A DNA stretch of 64,000 bases from Mesorhizobium amorphae CCNWGS0123 (GTDB lineage: Bacteria; Pseudomonadota; Alphaproteobacteria; Rhizobiales; Rhizobiaceae): NCBI RefSeq assembly GCF_001686985.1, contig NZ_CP015318.1, positions 1,858,001 through 1,922,000 on the forward strand, written 5' to 3'. The translations under genes and the position numbers were made by a program. Positions 35,673 to 45,452 of the stretch are shown here, one piece after another (the stretch's first letter is position 1; every line of letters starts with the position of its first letter). The notes below the pieces were generated by a model that did not search any database, had not been told where the DNA came from, and was given only the letters and a program-made list of their open reading frames with translations.

Positions 35673-36965
35673 CTACATGTTCAGCCTGATGGCGACGGAA
35701 CGTCCATGCGCATCCAGCCCTTCCGCTTTGGCCAGCGCGATCGCCGCCGGCGCCAGCGCCCGGAGCTGCTCCGGCCCGAGCTTCAGGGTCGAGGTGCGCT
35801 TGACGAAGTCGAGCACCGAAAGGCCCGAAGAAAAGCGCGCCGATCGCGCCGTCGGCAGCACATGGTTGGAGCCGCCGACATAGTCGCCGATGACTTCGGG
35901 CGTATGACGGCCGAGAAACACCGCACCAGCATTGCACATCCTGGACAGGAAGGCTTCCGGATCGTCGATGGCGAGCTCGACATGTTCGGCCGCGATACGG
36001 TCGACCAGCGGCAAAGAGGCTTCAATCGTCGGTACCTGGATAACCGCGCCGAAATCGCGCCAGCTTGCCGCTGCCGTCTCGGCGCGCGGCAGGCTCTGGA
36101 GCTGGCGTTCGACCGCCTGTTCGACCGCCTTGCCGAAGGCCGGGTCGTCGGTGATCAGGATCGACTGTGCCGACACGTCATGCTCGGCCTGGGCCAAAAG
36201 GTCGGCGGCGATCCAGTCCGGGTCATTGCTGGCGTCGGCCACGACCAGAACTTCCGACGGTCCGGCGATCATGTCTATGCCGACGGTGCCGAACACCTGG
36301 CGCTTGGCGGCCGCGACATAGGCATTGCCGGGCCCGACGATCTTGGCCACCGGCCCGATCGTCTCGGTGCCATAGGCGAGTGCCGCGATCGCCTGCGCGC
36401 CGCCGACACGGTAGATCTCGGACACGCCGGCAATATCGGCCGCCACCAGCACCAGCGGATTGATGATGCCGTGGGGCGCCGGCACCACCATGACGATGCG
36501 CTCGACGCCGGCCACCTTGGCCGGCACGGCGTTCATCAGCACCGAGCTTGGATAGCTCGCGGTGCCGCCCGGCACATACAGGCCGACGGCCTCGATCGCC
36601 GTCCAGCGCGAACCGAGCTCGACGCCGGCGGCATCGGTATAGAGGTCGTCCTTCGGCTTCTGCCGCTCGTGATGGGAGCGGATGCGGTCGCGCGCGAAGC
36701 TCAGCGCCTCGATCGTCGCCGGATCGGCGTCGTCGTAAGCTTTGGCGATGTCGTCCCTGGAGACGGCAATGCCAAGCTTGTTCAGGTCGGCCTTGTCGAA
36801 TTTCAGCGTGTAGTCGATCAGTGCCGCATCGCCCTCGGCGCGCACGCGTGCGATGATGGCGCGCACGGCGGCATCGACGTCCTCCGACACCTCCCGCTTG
36901 GTCAACAGGAAGGCGGCGAAACGCTGTTCGAAATCGGCATCGGACTGGCGGAGCGTGATGGCCAT
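35673..36965 (-). CDS. hisD: Histidinol dehydrogenase
   Basis: The 430-residue product carries the family signature region ([14 protein letters not shown]), the Q-A-E-H-D zinc-ligand motif and E-H-V-E-L-A. It oxidises L-histidinol to L-histidine in two NAD-dependent steps, the last stage of histidine synthesis. Length is normal. The next gene downstream starts four bases after its stop. Confidence 0.96.
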   Translation of the reverse strand: MAITLRQSDADFEQRFAAFLLTKREVSEDVDAAVRAIIARVRAEGDAALIDYTLKFDKADLNKLGIAVSRDDIAKAYDDADPATIEALSFARDRIRSHHERQKPKDDLYTDAAGVELGSRWTAIEAVGLYVPGGTASYPSSVLMNAVPAKVAGVERIVMVVPAPHGIINPLVLVAADIAGVSEIYRVGGAQAIAALAYGTETIGPVAKIVGPGNAYVAAAKRQVFGTVGIDMIAGPSEVLVVADASNDPDWIAADLLAQAEHDVSAQSILITDDPAFGKAVEQAVERQLQSLPRAETAAASWRDFGAVIQVPTIEASLPLVDRIAAEHVELAIDDPEAFLSRMCNAGAVFLGRHTPEVIGDYVGGSNHVLPTARSARFSSGLSVLDFVKRTSTLKLGPEQLRALAPAAIALAKAEGLDAHGRSVAIRLNM

Positions 36966-36974
36966 CTTGTGCGC

Positions 36975-37406
36975 TCAGGCCCTGTGCACGGGGCGCGAGG
37001 TGGCTTCCCAGGCGCCGCCAATGTCGGCAAGCCGGGCCTCGATGCACTCGACATCGAGCATGATCGTGCCGCCGCCTGCAAAGATCAGCTCGACGATGCC
37101 GGCGGGCTTGCTGATCTCGACGAAGCTGATCGCCAGCAGCGACAGCACCTCGGCCGGCTTGTTTCGGGCAATGCCGTTGGTCTTGGCGCCGAGCACGCGG
37201 TCGAAATGCAGCACGGCCTGCCGCCGCTCATTGTGCTGGCGGAACAGGCCGGACTTCGCCTCCCAGACGAAGCGGTTCATGGTCAGCACGAAACGCTTGG
37301 CCGCCGGCAGGAATTCAAGGTCGCCAACCTTCATCACGGCGTCCTGGACATGGGCCGAGACGATGCTCAGATCCTGATCGTCGAGGGCGACAAGCTTGAG
37401 GGCCAT
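36975..37406 (-). CDS. DUF2948 family protein
   Basis: The 143-residue product matches the DUF2948 family found in Alphaproteobacteria (L-V-A-L-D-D-Q-D-L, then R-F-V-W-E, then G-T-I-M-L-D-V-E-C-I-E-A-R-L-A-D-I-G). Function unknown. It lies between murA and hisD and nine bases before hisD. Confidence 0.85.
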   Translation of the reverse strand: MALKLVALDDQDLSIVSAHVQDAVMKVGDLEFLPAAKRFVLTMNRFVWEAKSGLFRQHNERRQAVLHFDRVLGAKTNGIARNKPAEVLSLLAISFVEISKPAGIVELIFAGGGTIMLDVECIEARLADIGGAWEATSRPVHRA

Positions 37407-37444
37407 GCGGAATTTGTACCCAAAGTTGGTTTCAGCCTTCTGTT

Positions 37445-37549
37445 AGAGCATGATCCCGAAAAGTGGAAACCGGTTTTCGGCAAAGATCATGCTCAAAACA
37501 AAAAACTGGAGCCTGTTTCGTCTCGATAGTCGAGATGAAACAGGCTCTA
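37445..37549. repeat. Rhizobial interspersed palindromic repeat, second copy
   Basis: AGAGCATGAT...GAAAAGTGG...CGGTTTTCGG...ATCATGCTC (37445-37494) is followed by an 18-bp hairpin with one mismatch (37509-37526 with 37530-37547). The first hairpin matches the element at 34564; the second hairpin differs. Confidence 0.85.
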
Positions 37550-37700
37550 GGCGGTCTTTCCGGTCCGTGCAACCGCGACACGGATACTGCCCAAGGCAAT
37601 CATCTCAGCTTTGCGCTGCCCGCGGCGCCGACTTTCGACAGTTGGTCGTTCCAACACGAGTTGGAGCGTCTTTCGTCGGAAGCGCCGACCTTTCGATCGT

Positions 37701-38993
37701 CTAGCCGGAAATCCGCTCGATCACCGCGCCGCAGCCGGAGAGCTTCTCCTCCAGCCGCTCGAAGCCGCGGTCGAGGTGATAGACGCGGTTGACCGTGGTC
37801 TCGCCTTCGGCCGCCAGGCCGGCAATGACCAGCGACACCGAGGCGCGCAAGTCGGTCGCCATCACCGGCGCACCCTTCAGCTTCGAAACGCCGTCGACGA
37901 TCGCCGTCTGGCCGGACAGCGTGATGTGGGCGCCGAGCCGAGCGAGTTCCTGCACATGCATGAAGCGGTTTTCGAAGATCGTCTCGGTGATGCGCGACTT
38001 GCCCTTGGCCATCGTCATCAGGCCCATGAACTGCGCCTGCAGATCGGTCGGGAATGCCGGGAAGGGCGCTGTCGTCACGTCGACCGGCGCAATGCCGGCG
38101 CCGTTGCGCCGCACGCGGATGCCGGAATTGGTCGGCGTGATCTCGGCTCCGGTCTGGGCGATCACGTCAAGCGCGGTCTGCAACAGCTCGGGACGGGCGC
38201 CTTCCAGCACGACGTCGCCGCCGGTCATCGCCACGGCCATGGCATAGGTGCCGGTCTCTATGCGGTCCGGAATGACCCGGACGCGGGCGCCGGACAGCGC
38301 CTCGACGCCGTCGATGGTGATGGTTGGCGTGCCGGCGCCGGAGATTTTCGCGCCCATGGCGTTGAGGCAGTCGGCGAGATTGACGATCTCGGGCTCGCAA
38401 GCGGCGTTCTCGAGGACCGTTTCCCCCTTGGCCAGCGATGCCGCCATCATCAGCACATGGGTGGCGCCGACCGACACTTTCGGAAACACGTAGCGGTTGC
38501 CGACAAGGCGGCCGTTCTTGGTCTTGGCGATGACATAGCCGGTGTCGACGTCAAGATCGGCACCCAGCGCCTGCAGGCCTTCGAGGAACAGATCGACCGG
38601 ACGCGTGCCGATGGCGCAGCCGCCGGGCAGCGACACTTTCGCCTCGCCCATGCGGGCAAGCAGCGGCCCGACGACCCAGAAGGACGCGCGCATCTTCGAC
38701 ACCAGCTCATAGGGCGCGGTGGTGTCGACGATGTTGCGGGCGGAGAAATTGATGGTGCGCGAATAGCCTTCCTGCTGCTTCTCGCGGCGGCCGTTGACCG
38801 AATAGTCGACGCCGTGATTGCCGAGGATGCGGATCAGCTGCTCGACATCGGCCAGATGCGGCACGTTCTCCAGCGTCAGCGTGTCGTCGGTCAAGAGCGA
38901 GGCGATCATCAGCGGAAGGGCGGCGTTTTTGGCGCCCGAAATCGGAATGCTTCCGGCAAGCTTGTTGCCGCCGACAATTCTGATGCGATCCAT
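37701..38993 (-). CDS. murA: UDP-N-acetylglucosamine 1-carboxyvinyltransferase
   Basis: The 430-residue product begins M-D-R-I-R-I-V-G-G and has two inside-out EPSP-synthase-like domains. The catalytic Cys loop is [10 protein letters not shown] (P-G-G-C-A-I-G). MurA transfers enolpyruvate from PEP to UDP-GlcNAc, the first committed step of peptidoglycan synthesis. The start at 38993 matches the family; an in-frame extension to 39029 is unlikely. Confidence 0.95.
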   Translation of the reverse strand: MDRIRIVGGNKLAGSIPISGAKNAALPLMIASLLTDDTLTLENVPHLADVEQLIRILGNHGVDYSVNGRREKQQEGYSRTINFSARNIVDTTAPYELVSKMRASFWVVGPLLARMGEAKVSLPGGCAIGTRPVDLFLEGLQALGADLDVDTGYVIAKTKNGRLVGNRYVFPKVSVGATHVLMMAASLAKGETVLENAACEPEIVNLADCLNAMGAKISGAGTPTITIDGVEALSGARVRVIPDRIETGTYAMAVAMTGGDVVLEGARPELLQTALDVIAQTGAEITPTNSGIRVRRNGAGIAPVDVTTAPFPAFPTDLQAQFMGLMTMAKGKSRITETIFENRFMHVQELARLGAHITLSGQTAIVDGVSKLKGAPVMATDLRASVSLVIAGLAAEGETTVNRVYHLDRGFERLEEKLSGCGAVIERISG

Positions 38994-39128
38994 GGAAGAA
39001 CGTCCCCTCGGCCGAATGGCCGGTTTCAATCGTTTGAGTATCGGCCCGTCTAGACCATTGGCCGGCTTGGTTCAAGAAATAGGATTTCCACAGGACCAAG
39101 TGTGGCCGGCCAGTGTGGCTGATTTGAG

Positions 39129-39305
39129 TTAATCTTTTCCCGTTTTGCCCGACGCCTGCAGCCCTTCAGGCCGCTCGTCGGCCGCGCCGGTGCGTCGCGA
39201 GCGCGACTGTGCCTTGCGTTTCTGCAGATTGGCGCGCAACTGCTCGGCAAGCCTGTCCTTGCGGCTCGCGCTACTCTTTTTCGCTGGAATTGTCTTGTCG
39301 TCCAT
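39129..39305 (-). CDS. Small basic conserved protein
   Basis: The 58-residue product (M-D-D-K-T-I-P-A-K-K, then R-K-D-R-L-A-E-Q-L-R-A-N-L-Q-K-R-K-A-Q-S-R) is a short, charged helical protein seen upstream of murA in related genomes as I recall. No function is known. The in-frame extension to 39341 is less likely. Confidence 0.65.
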   Translation of the reverse strand: MDDKTIPAKKSSASRKDRLAEQLRANLQKRKAQSRSRRTGAADERPEGLQASGKTGKD

Positions 39306-39466
39306 CGTCCCGTCCTGGCCGGCGACCCGCCAGCCCGGCATTCAGGGATAGCCAACATTGTGGCGCCGCCATGTCATCAAAAGCTATCCGGCCAAGGCTT
39401 TCACAGATGCGTTGCGCTTGGCCTTGCGCTTGCCGGTTCTATATGGCAGAAGCCCCGCCATCGGCG

Positions 39467-39541
<75 letters not shown>

Positions 39542-39573
39542 GTCTCATCGATCATTCGACCAGATTTGGCGTT

Positions 39574-40329
39574 TCAGCTGCGGTCGTCGCCTATATGCGA
39601 CAATTCCAGTCCGTCCCGGGATTGCGACAAACGCTCTTCCGCCGACCGGAACATGTCCTCGAAGGCGAGTTCGTGCTCGAACACGACACCGCCGACGCTG
39701 ATGGCCAGCACGGCCTCCGCGCCCTTCGGCGCGAAATAGACCTCTGCGACTCGCGCCCGGATGCGTTCGCCGATTTCCTTCGCATCCTGTTCGGTCGCGC
39801 CGGGCAGAAAGACGCCGAACATCGACGTGCCGATGCGACCGACCAGATCTTCCTTGCGCACCGACGATTGTATGGTCGAGGCAATGAGCCGCAGGGCTTC
39901 GTCGCCCCATTCCAGGCCGAAGCGCAGATTGAGCGACCTGAGATGCTCCGGATGGATCACCAGGAAGGCGCCGGAACGCGGGCCGGTCTGAGCCGGCCTC
40001 GATGCCCGTCTTTCGACCAGCGAAGTGAAGACAGGCCCGTTCAGGCAGCCCGTCAGCCTGTCATAGGTCGCCGAACGGTTGAGCTCCTGCCGGTAGCGGC
40101 GAAGCTCGATCTGCTTCCAGCCGATCACCAGGAAAAGCGGCAGGCCGATCGCCAGCGGCAGAATCGCTGCCGTGATCATGCTGCGCGCGAACGGCGTCAG
40201 CCCCTCGCTGAACAGAAGCAGATAGTTGAGGCTCAGCGAAAGGCCAAGACAGCCGGCGGTCCCCAGAAGGGTCAACCAAGCGACTTCTTTCCACGCATGG
40301 GCAGCGCTGGTCGTCATTGTTCTCGTCAC
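39574..40329 (-). CDS. Membrane protein with a degenerate GGDEF domain
   Basis: GTG 40329 has AGGAG eight bases upstream. The 251-residue product has two hydrophobic segments (about 15-35 and 48-70) and a diguanylate-cyclase-like domain starting at A-T-Y-D-R-L-T-G-C-L-N. The active-site motif is R-I-G-T-S-M-F-G-V-F-L where R-x-G-G-D-E-F is expected, so cyclase activity is very unlikely. It may bind c-di-GMP or another partner. Confidence 0.8.
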   Translation of the reverse strand: MTRTMTTSAAHAWKEVAWLTLLGTAGCLGLSLSLNYLLLFSEGLTPFARSMITAAILPLAIGLPLFLVIGWKQIELRRYRQELNRSATYDRLTGCLNGPVFTSLVERRASRPAQTGPRSGAFLVIHPEHLRSLNLRFGLEWGDEALRLIASTIQSSVRKEDLVGRIGTSMFGVFLPGATEQDAKEIGERIRARVAEVYFAPKGAEAVLAISVGGVVFEHELAFEDMFRSAEERLSQSRDGLELSHIGDDRS

Positions 40330-40523
40330 CGGCCAATCTCCTGTCGGATGCGCTTGCATAAGGCCTGTGTGTTGCAATTTCGGTTTCGAGGAACCGTACA
40401 ATTTGATGAATGGGCCAAATGACGTCCCTGCTCGAGCCAAAACATCAAGCCGCGCTTACTCCAGGGGAAAGCTGCGCCGCAACGGTTAACAAAAGAAATA
40501 TCCGGGGCTTCGCGGCCGGCCGA

Positions 40524-41237
40524 CTATTGCGGCGGTCCGAATATGCCCATGCCGGCAGTCCTGGCCGTAGCCTCTGCCTTGCTGTAGATGCCGCCGGGCG
40601 CCGCCATGGCCCAGCCATTGGCCACCAGCCAGGCGCCGACATCCTGCTTGCCGAGCTTGCAGGGCGCGGCAATGGCGAAACGGTCGGTCTCCGGCGGCAC
40701 GAAGCATTTCAGCGCCCGCCCGCGCAGCCAGGCATTGAAGGCTGCGCGGGCTCGCTGACCGCAAAGCCAGGCCGCCTCGCCAAACGAACAGCTTTGGTCC
40801 GGATCGACGCCGAGCGTGCCGCTGATGGCCACCGTCCTGCCCATCGCCTCGAAAGCGGCCGACGAGGTGGCGATCGGACGGTAGAGCAGGGTCTCCCGCC
40901 AGTCGTCCGGCATCGGCGTTTCCGGCCATGACGCCAGACCGAGTTCGCCAAGCGGCAGGCGCGGCTCGATCCGCTCGATTGCCGATACTTCGAGCGGCGG
41001 CGGTGCAATGAGGTCCTGGGCGATCTTGCGTGCCGGCTGTTGTGGTCCTGTCTCCGGAGGAGATGCAACTGCTGGGATCGGCTGCTCGCCGTCGACAGCC
41101 TGTACCGGCGCAAGATTGGGCCGGTCGACCGCGAGCAAGGCACCCGCCCAGATGATCAGCAAGGCCCCGGCCAGCAGTTCGAGGGCTCCGAACGCGATCG
41201 CCAGGCCGGGCCTTTGCGCCAGACCCGCGCCGCTCAT
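40524..41237 (-). CDS. Membrane-anchored thermonuclease-like protein
   Basis: ATG 41237 gives 237 residues with one membrane segment (about 10-32), a Pro-rich linker and a C-terminal domain (I-S-G-T-L-G-V-D-P-D, then A-W-L-C-G-Q-R-A-R-A-A-F-N-A-W-L-R-G-R-A, then V-G-A-W-L-V-A-N-G-W-A) of the staphylococcal-nuclease-like fold. The usual catalytic Arg/Glu set is not clear, so it may be inactive. The frame extends upstream to 41345 without a better start. Confidence 0.65.
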   Translation of the reverse strand: MSGAGLAQRPGLAIAFGALELLAGALLIIWAGALLAVDRPNLAPVQAVDGEQPIPAVASPPETGPQQPARKIAQDLIAPPPLEVSAIERIEPRLPLGELGLASWPETPMPDDWRETLLYRPIATSSAAFEAMGRTVAISGTLGVDPDQSCSFGEAAWLCGQRARAAFNAWLRGRALKCFVPPETDRFAIAAPCKLGKQDVGAWLVANGWAMAAPGGIYSKAEATARTAGMGIFGPPQ

Positions 41238-41428
41238 CGGCCTGCTCGCCTGGCTTCCCGCCGAAGCCGATATCGCCTGGGAAAACGGCATCGATCGTTC
41301 GCTGAATCCGTCCGCGCCGGCGATCCTCGCCGTCGGCACAACCATATCACAGGCTTCGGGGAACTACCGCCGTTAAGCCTTGTGCAATCAATGCCACCTA
41401 ATCTGCGCCTCGGATCGTCGAGGATGAC

Positions 41429-41965
41429 ATGAAGCGCAAACCGGTACTGCTCTTTGCCTTCCCAGCCATCATGCTGCTCATTCTGGCGGCCGAGCGAACG
41501 GCGACGTTCCTGCTCGGAACCTATCCGTCGAGTCCCGCAATGTGGCGGATCTGGCTTGAACTGCGTCCATTGGCGACGATGTTCTGGCAGCAGGTCGATC
41601 TATACCTGGGTGGCTCGATCGTGCTTGACGCCGCCATGCTGGCCACTGCGTCCATTCTCTGCTGGATGGCCTGCCGGGCGAGGGCATCGGCCGCCTTCTT
41701 CCTGGCCAACCATGTCGCCCTGCTTTTTGCCGGCCTGATGATCGCCGTCAGCAGTCATTCGGAAACGGCGAGCACCATTGCCTCATTCACGGCGCCGAGA
41801 GGCCTTCAGTTCTCGCTGATGGTCGACTTCACCCTGAAGAACAGCCTGGTGCTGGCTCTCGGCGCTGCCGCATGCGCCTATTGCCATATTGCCTTCCTCA
41901 GCGAGGCCCGGCAGCGCACCGAAGCACGCGCGATCCGCATCCTGGCCCTGCAGCGAGATCTTTAG
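41429..41965 (+). CDS. Small integral membrane protein, unknown function
   Basis: The 178-residue product shows four hydrophobic segments (about 6-22, 62-82, 88-106 and 137-160). No recognised motif or partner. It is read towards the Tad operon end. Confidence 0.65.
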   Translation: MKRKPVLLFAFPAIMLLILAAERTATFLLGTYPSSPAMWRIWLELRPLATMFWQQVDLYLGGSIVLDAAMLATASILCWMACRARASAAFFLANHVALLFAGLMIAVSSHSETASTIASFTAPRGLQFSLMVDFTLKNSLVLALGAAACAYCHIAFLSEARQRTEARAIRILALQRDL

Positions 41966-41992
41966 CGCTCTGCGCCAACCAGGCCGGGTGAT

Positions 41993-42559
41993 CTAGTTGA
42001 TCTTCCGATAGTAGACCTTGCCGTCCGCCTGCTGGATGCGCTGGTAGGCGGGGTTTGGTGGGGGTGCAACAGCCGGGGTCCGCTTTCTCGGCGGGCGCGG
42101 CATCTCGATCGCGTCCGGCTCTGCCATGTTTTCGGCAACGGCAGGGGCTTCCGTGCTTGTCGTGACCACCGTCGGCTCGGCGGCGTTCATGCCTTCGTCG
42201 CTAGCGCCAACGGGCGGGTTCTGCTCGAGCCGGGCAACGTTGCGGTCGATTTCGTTGAAATCCGCTTGCAGCTGGCTGTCCAGTTTTTCGAACCGGCTCT
42301 GGAAGCCGTTGTTGATCGTATCGAGGCGGGCGCCGATGCGCTGTTCGAACTGGCCGAGCTGCTCCAGCCGGGCTTCGACGACGCGCAAATCGTTCATGCC
42401 GCGGTAGAGATAGACCGCGGCCGTCAGGTTCACGATGGTGACTAAAGCAGCGCCCGCGACGACGACACCGATGGTGCCTTTAGGGCTTGGCTTGCCGGCG
42501 ACGACTTCCTGCGCGCCGAGTTCGATGGCCGGCATGTCCGGGTCGCTGATCATAGTCAT
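41993..42559 (-). CDS. Single-pass membrane protein with coiled coil, last gene of the Tad operon
   Basis: ATG 42559 overlaps the transpeptidase stop (ATGA). The 188-residue product has one membrane helix (about 29-50), a coiled-coil segment (about 58-110; E-A-R-L-E-Q-L-G-Q-F-E-Q-R, then N-V-A-R-L-E-Q), a Pro/Ala-rich stretch and a C-terminal A-Y-Q-R-I-Q-Q-A-D-G-K-V-Y-Y-R-K. The orientation puts most of it in the periplasm. No family is recognised. The coupling suggests it works with the transpeptidase or the pilus. Confidence 0.75.
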   Translation of the reverse strand: MTMISDPDMPAIELGAQEVVAGKPSPKGTIGVVVAGAALVTIVNLTAAVYLYRGMNDLRVVEARLEQLGQFEQRIGARLDTINNGFQSRFEKLDSQLQADFNEIDRNVARLEQNPPVGASDEGMNAAEPTVVTTSTEAPAVAENMAEPDAIEMPRPPRKRTPAVAPPPNPAYQRIQQADGKVYYRKIN

Positions 42560-43140
42560 TCTACCACCACCTTTGCGCCCACCGCGACGCGCTTGAAGAG
42601 ATCGATCACATCGGTGTTGGTAAGGCGAAAACAGCCCGATGTTCCGTCGAAGCCGACCCCTTTGGGATCGTTGGTGCCATGGATGCGGTAGAGCGTGTCG
42701 CGCCCGTCCCGGGAGAGGTAAAGCGCCCTTGCGCCAAGCGGGTTGTAGGGACCGGCCGGCACCATGGCCGGCAGCTCCGGCTGGCGGGCGCGCATTTCCT
42801 TGGGCGGCCGCCATTCGGGCCATTCCGTCTTCGCGCCGACCTTGACGGTACCGGTCCAGCCGAAGCCGTCGCGGCCGACGCTGATCTGATAGCGCAATGC
42901 CTGCCCCTGGCTGGTCACCAGGTAAAGCGCCTTCTCGTCCTTGCGGATGATGATCGTGCCGGCTTGCTCGCTGGTAGCGAAGGCGACCGTCTTGCGCAGG
43001 CTGGGGCCCATGGCCGGCAGCGGCGGGCGGTCCAGCAGAGCGGAGCGGGCCTCGGCGAGACCGCCGGCCGACGCCAGTGCCAGGCCCATCATGCAGGCGC
43101 CGGTGAGCCCCTGGGTGAAGCGGTGGCTAGCGAGCGGCAT
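42556..43140 (-). CDS. L,D-transpeptidase (YkuD family)
   Basis: The 194-residue product has a signal peptide and a YkuD domain with the catalytic signature H-G-T-N-D-P-K-G-V-G-F-D-G-T-S-G-C-F-R-L (Cys about residue 169). L,D-transpeptidases form 3-3 peptidoglycan crosslinks or attach proteins to the cell wall. Its start overlaps the end of cpaE by 14 bases and its stop overlaps the next gene. It is thus tied to the Tad operon, an uncommon addition. Confidence 0.9.
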   Translation of the reverse strand: MPLASHRFTQGLTGACMMGLALASAGGLAEARSALLDRPPLPAMGPSLRKTVAFATSEQAGTIIIRKDEKALYLVTSQGQALRYQISVGRDGFGWTGTVKVGAKTEWPEWRPPKEMRARQPELPAMVPAGPYNPLGARALYLSRDGRDTLYRIHGTNDPKGVGFDGTSGCFRLTNTDVIDLFKRVAVGAKVVVE

Positions 43141-44290
43141 CGTCCAGCCGTTCCTTGAACATCAGCTTCAGATCCTTGTTGAAGCGTGCCCGCCCGTCCA
43201 CCTCCAGAGGCAGGATGGCGCGATTCAGGGCGTCAGTCAAAAGCGCATTGTCGAGCGCCACCGATTTGATGTGCGGCGCCTTGAAGATCTTTTCCAGCTC
43301 GCTGCGCGAGAAGTGGTTTCCGAACCATTTGCGCTTGTGCTTGTTGGCGACCAGCGTGATGCTGACCTTGTTGCCGCGCAATTCGCGGATCTTCTTGTAG
43401 AGCCGCTTGCCCTGGCGCAGCGAGGCGACGTTGAGCTCGAAGACGATGAAGATCTCGTCGCTCGTCGACAGCACCGAATTGTGCCAGGGCGTCTCGATGT
43501 TCGGCAGGTCGATGACGATGTCGTCGAACCGGTAGGCGACGAGGTCGAGCAGCCGGAACACGAAGTCCGCGCCCTGCGGCTCGAACGGCAGCTGAGGCCG
43601 CTCGAAGGAATAGAGCGTCAGGCCGGACGGGCGCGACAGCTTGATGACGTCCATCAGCTCGACATCGAGCCTTTCCGGCATGCCGATGATGCCGGACAGG
43701 TCGAACTGGTTGAACTGGTTGAGATAGGCGCCGCAATTGGCGCTCTGGAAATCGAGATCGACCAGGCAGGTCGACGCTGCGCGCTCGGACGATTTCGACG
43801 CCAGGAATTCCGCCGCCGACAGGGCTAGCGTCGTGGCGCCGGCGCCGCCGCTGGCGCTGATGAAGGTGATGATGCGGCTCTTGGTTCCCTGGTTGCCGGT
43901 GTCGTGGAAGGTGACGGCGTTGAGCAGTTCCTTGGCGTCGAGCGGCTTGTGCAGCCAGTCCGAAGCGTTCATGCGCACCAGCGCCCGCGTCTGCTCCGAC
44001 GTCAGTTCGTCGGAGACCGCGATCAGCGGCACCGATGCCCATTTGGCGCGCGCCTCGACGATGCCCGGCTGGCCGAGCAGCTCGCCATGTCCAAAGTCGA
44101 GAATGACGATGCCCGGCCGCGTATCGGCAGGCGGCCCCTTGAGGAAGTCGCCCGTATCGGAAATCCTGACGTCGTAGATCGCCAGCGCCTCGAGCCGGGC
44201 GGCGACATCGCGCTTGAAATTCGGATCGGACGAGAACAGGGCCACCTGCTTGCGTTTGGTCGGAAGGACCTTGGTGTTGATGGCATTCAT
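43127..44290 (-). CDS. cpaE: CpaE/TadZ-like pilus assembly ATPase
   Basis: The 387-residue product has an N-terminal receiver-like domain (about 14-125) and a ParA/MinD-type ATPase domain. The P-loop is S-A-S-G-G-A-G-A-T-T; as in many TadZ proteins the signature lysines of the deviant Walker A motif are missing. CpaE/TadZ places the pilus machine at a cell pole. The ATG overlaps the stop of the upstream gene (ATGA at 44287-44290). Confidence 0.9.
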   Translation of the reverse strand: MNAINTKVLPTKRKQVALFSSDPNFKRDVAARLEALAIYDVRISDTGDFLKGPPADTRPGIVILDFGHGELLGQPGIVEARAKWASVPLIAVSDELTSEQTRALVRMNASDWLHKPLDAKELLNAVTFHDTGNQGTKSRIITFISASGGAGATTLALSAAEFLASKSSERAASTCLVDLDFQSANCGAYLNQFNQFDLSGIIGMPERLDVELMDVIKLSRPSGLTLYSFERPQLPFEPQGADFVFRLLDLVAYRFDDIVIDLPNIETPWHNSVLSTSDEIFIVFELNVASLRQGKRLYKKIRELRGNKVSITLVANKHKRKWFGNHFSRSELEKIFKAPHIKSVALDNALLTDALNRAILPLEVDGRARFNKDLKLMFKERLDDAAR

Positions 44291-44928
44291 GACGCGGTAC
44301 TCTTCAAATCTTCGCCCGTGACCGTGCTCAGCATGGAGGGCATTGGGAGGTTTCCGTATCCGAGCAGTCCGCCCAGAAAGAAGAACTGGAAGGTGACATT
44401 CTGGAGGTTGACTGTGATTGTCGGCACCGGCCCGTCCTGCCGGGTCTGGTAGCCGAGACCGGTGGCGGAGTAAGTGATGACAACATTGTCGCGCCGCAGG
44501 CCCGAAAAGAAATGGCACATACCAGGCCGCTGATCTGCAGCCAGTGCTGGACAGGCATCGTCATTGGTGTTTGCGGTGTCGCCGCGAAAGATACGGCTGA
44601 AGTTGGCGGCGTTGAATACGCCGCTATTGCTGCAAGCCCCCGTGCCGGCGGTATATCTGCAGACGAAGGGTCCATAGGCTGCTGCAACCACCGGCGCGCC
44701 CGGTGTGGTAGTTGGCGCGGCGGTGGTAAGCGCGGTTGCCACCGGGTCGGAAATGGACGCCAGCCGCGCACCAAGCTGGACTGCCTTGGTCGCGGCATTC
44801 CATTGGTAGAGCGCGTAGCCGAAATCGACAAAGCCTAGCGTCAGCGTAAACAGAAGCGTCGAGACAATGGCCATTTCCACTGTCGCTCCGCCGTCCTCCG
44901 ATTTTGTGAAACGCCTGATCATGATCAA
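44287..44928 (-). CDS. TadE-like pseudopilin
   Basis: The 213-residue product has a short basic leader and the type IVb prepilin motif G-G-A-T-V-E-M (glutamate at +5) before a membrane helix. The periplasmic part has paired cysteines (F-V-C-R-Y, G-A-C-S-N, D-A-C-P, G-M-C-H). It is a minor pilin-like subunit. Both ends overlap neighbouring genes by four bases. Confidence 0.85.
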   Translation of the reverse strand: MIMIRRFTKSEDGGATVEMAIVSTLLFTLTLGFVDFGYALYQWNAATKAVQLGARLASISDPVATALTTAAPTTTPGAPVVAAAYGPFVCRYTAGTGACSNSGVFNAANFSRIFRGDTANTNDDACPALAADQRPGMCHFFSGLRRDNVVITYSATGLGYQTRQDGPVPTITVNLQNVTFQFFFLGGLLGYGNLPMPSMLSTVTGEDLKSTAS

Positions 44929-45452
44929 AACCGGATCAACCGCTCCTCATGGAGGGCATTCAGCGTCATTGGGCCGATCCTGACCAGAGACAACATCCCG
45001 ATACCGGTATACGCCAAGGTGCCGGCGGCCCTGACGATGCAGACCTGTGCGGTGGTGGAGCGATACTGGGTGACGCCGGCGACAACGGAATCATGGCAAG
45101 CGGTGCCAATGGTCACAGTCACATCCGCCTTCCGCCAGCCGACGATGCGCGCACTGCCTGTGCCAGCTGCATTGCCGAACACCGTGATGTTTGTGGCGAC
45201 ATCGGCGCAATTGATCGCCAGCCCCGCACTGGTGTACAGTTGGCTGTTGCAGCGCGCCGCAAAGCGCGCCCCATCTGAAAGCCCGGCTTCCATCAGCAGC
45301 TTTTCGTGGATCATATTCCCGAATTCGAACACACCTGCCGACAAGATCAGCATCAGTGGCGCGATCAGCGCCATCTCGACAAGCGCCGTCCCGCGCGAGT
45401 CGCGTCGAAATCGATCGAGGTGGCGGAACAGGGTTTTGATCATCGCCGTCAC
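44925..45452 (-). CDS. TadE-like pseudopilin, second gene
   Basis: The 175-residue product has leader R-D-S-R-G and prepilin motif G-T-A-L-V-E-M-A-L-I-A-P-L, then a periplasmic domain with cysteines (A-A-R-C-N, I-N-C-A-D, T-A-C-H, V-C-I-V). It is another minor Tad pseudopilin. Start and stop overlap neighbours by four bases. Confidence 0.85.
   Translation of the reverse strand: MTAMIKTLFRHLDRFRRDSRGTALVEMALIAPLMLILSAGVFEFGNMIHEKLLMEAGLSDGARFAARCNSQLYTSAGLAINCADVATNITVFGNAAGTGSARIVGWRKADVTVTIGTACHDSVVAGVTQYRSTTAQVCIVRAAGTLAYTGIGMLSLVRIGPMTLNALHEERLIRF

Noticed and set aside
35667..37529. A 620-codon plus-strand frame opposite hisD and the DUF2948 gene
   Set aside because: It is antisense to clear housekeeping genes and shows only Arg/His/Asp-rich shadow sequence.
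37611..39053. A 480-codon frame opposite murA
   Set aside because: It is an antisense shadow of murA.
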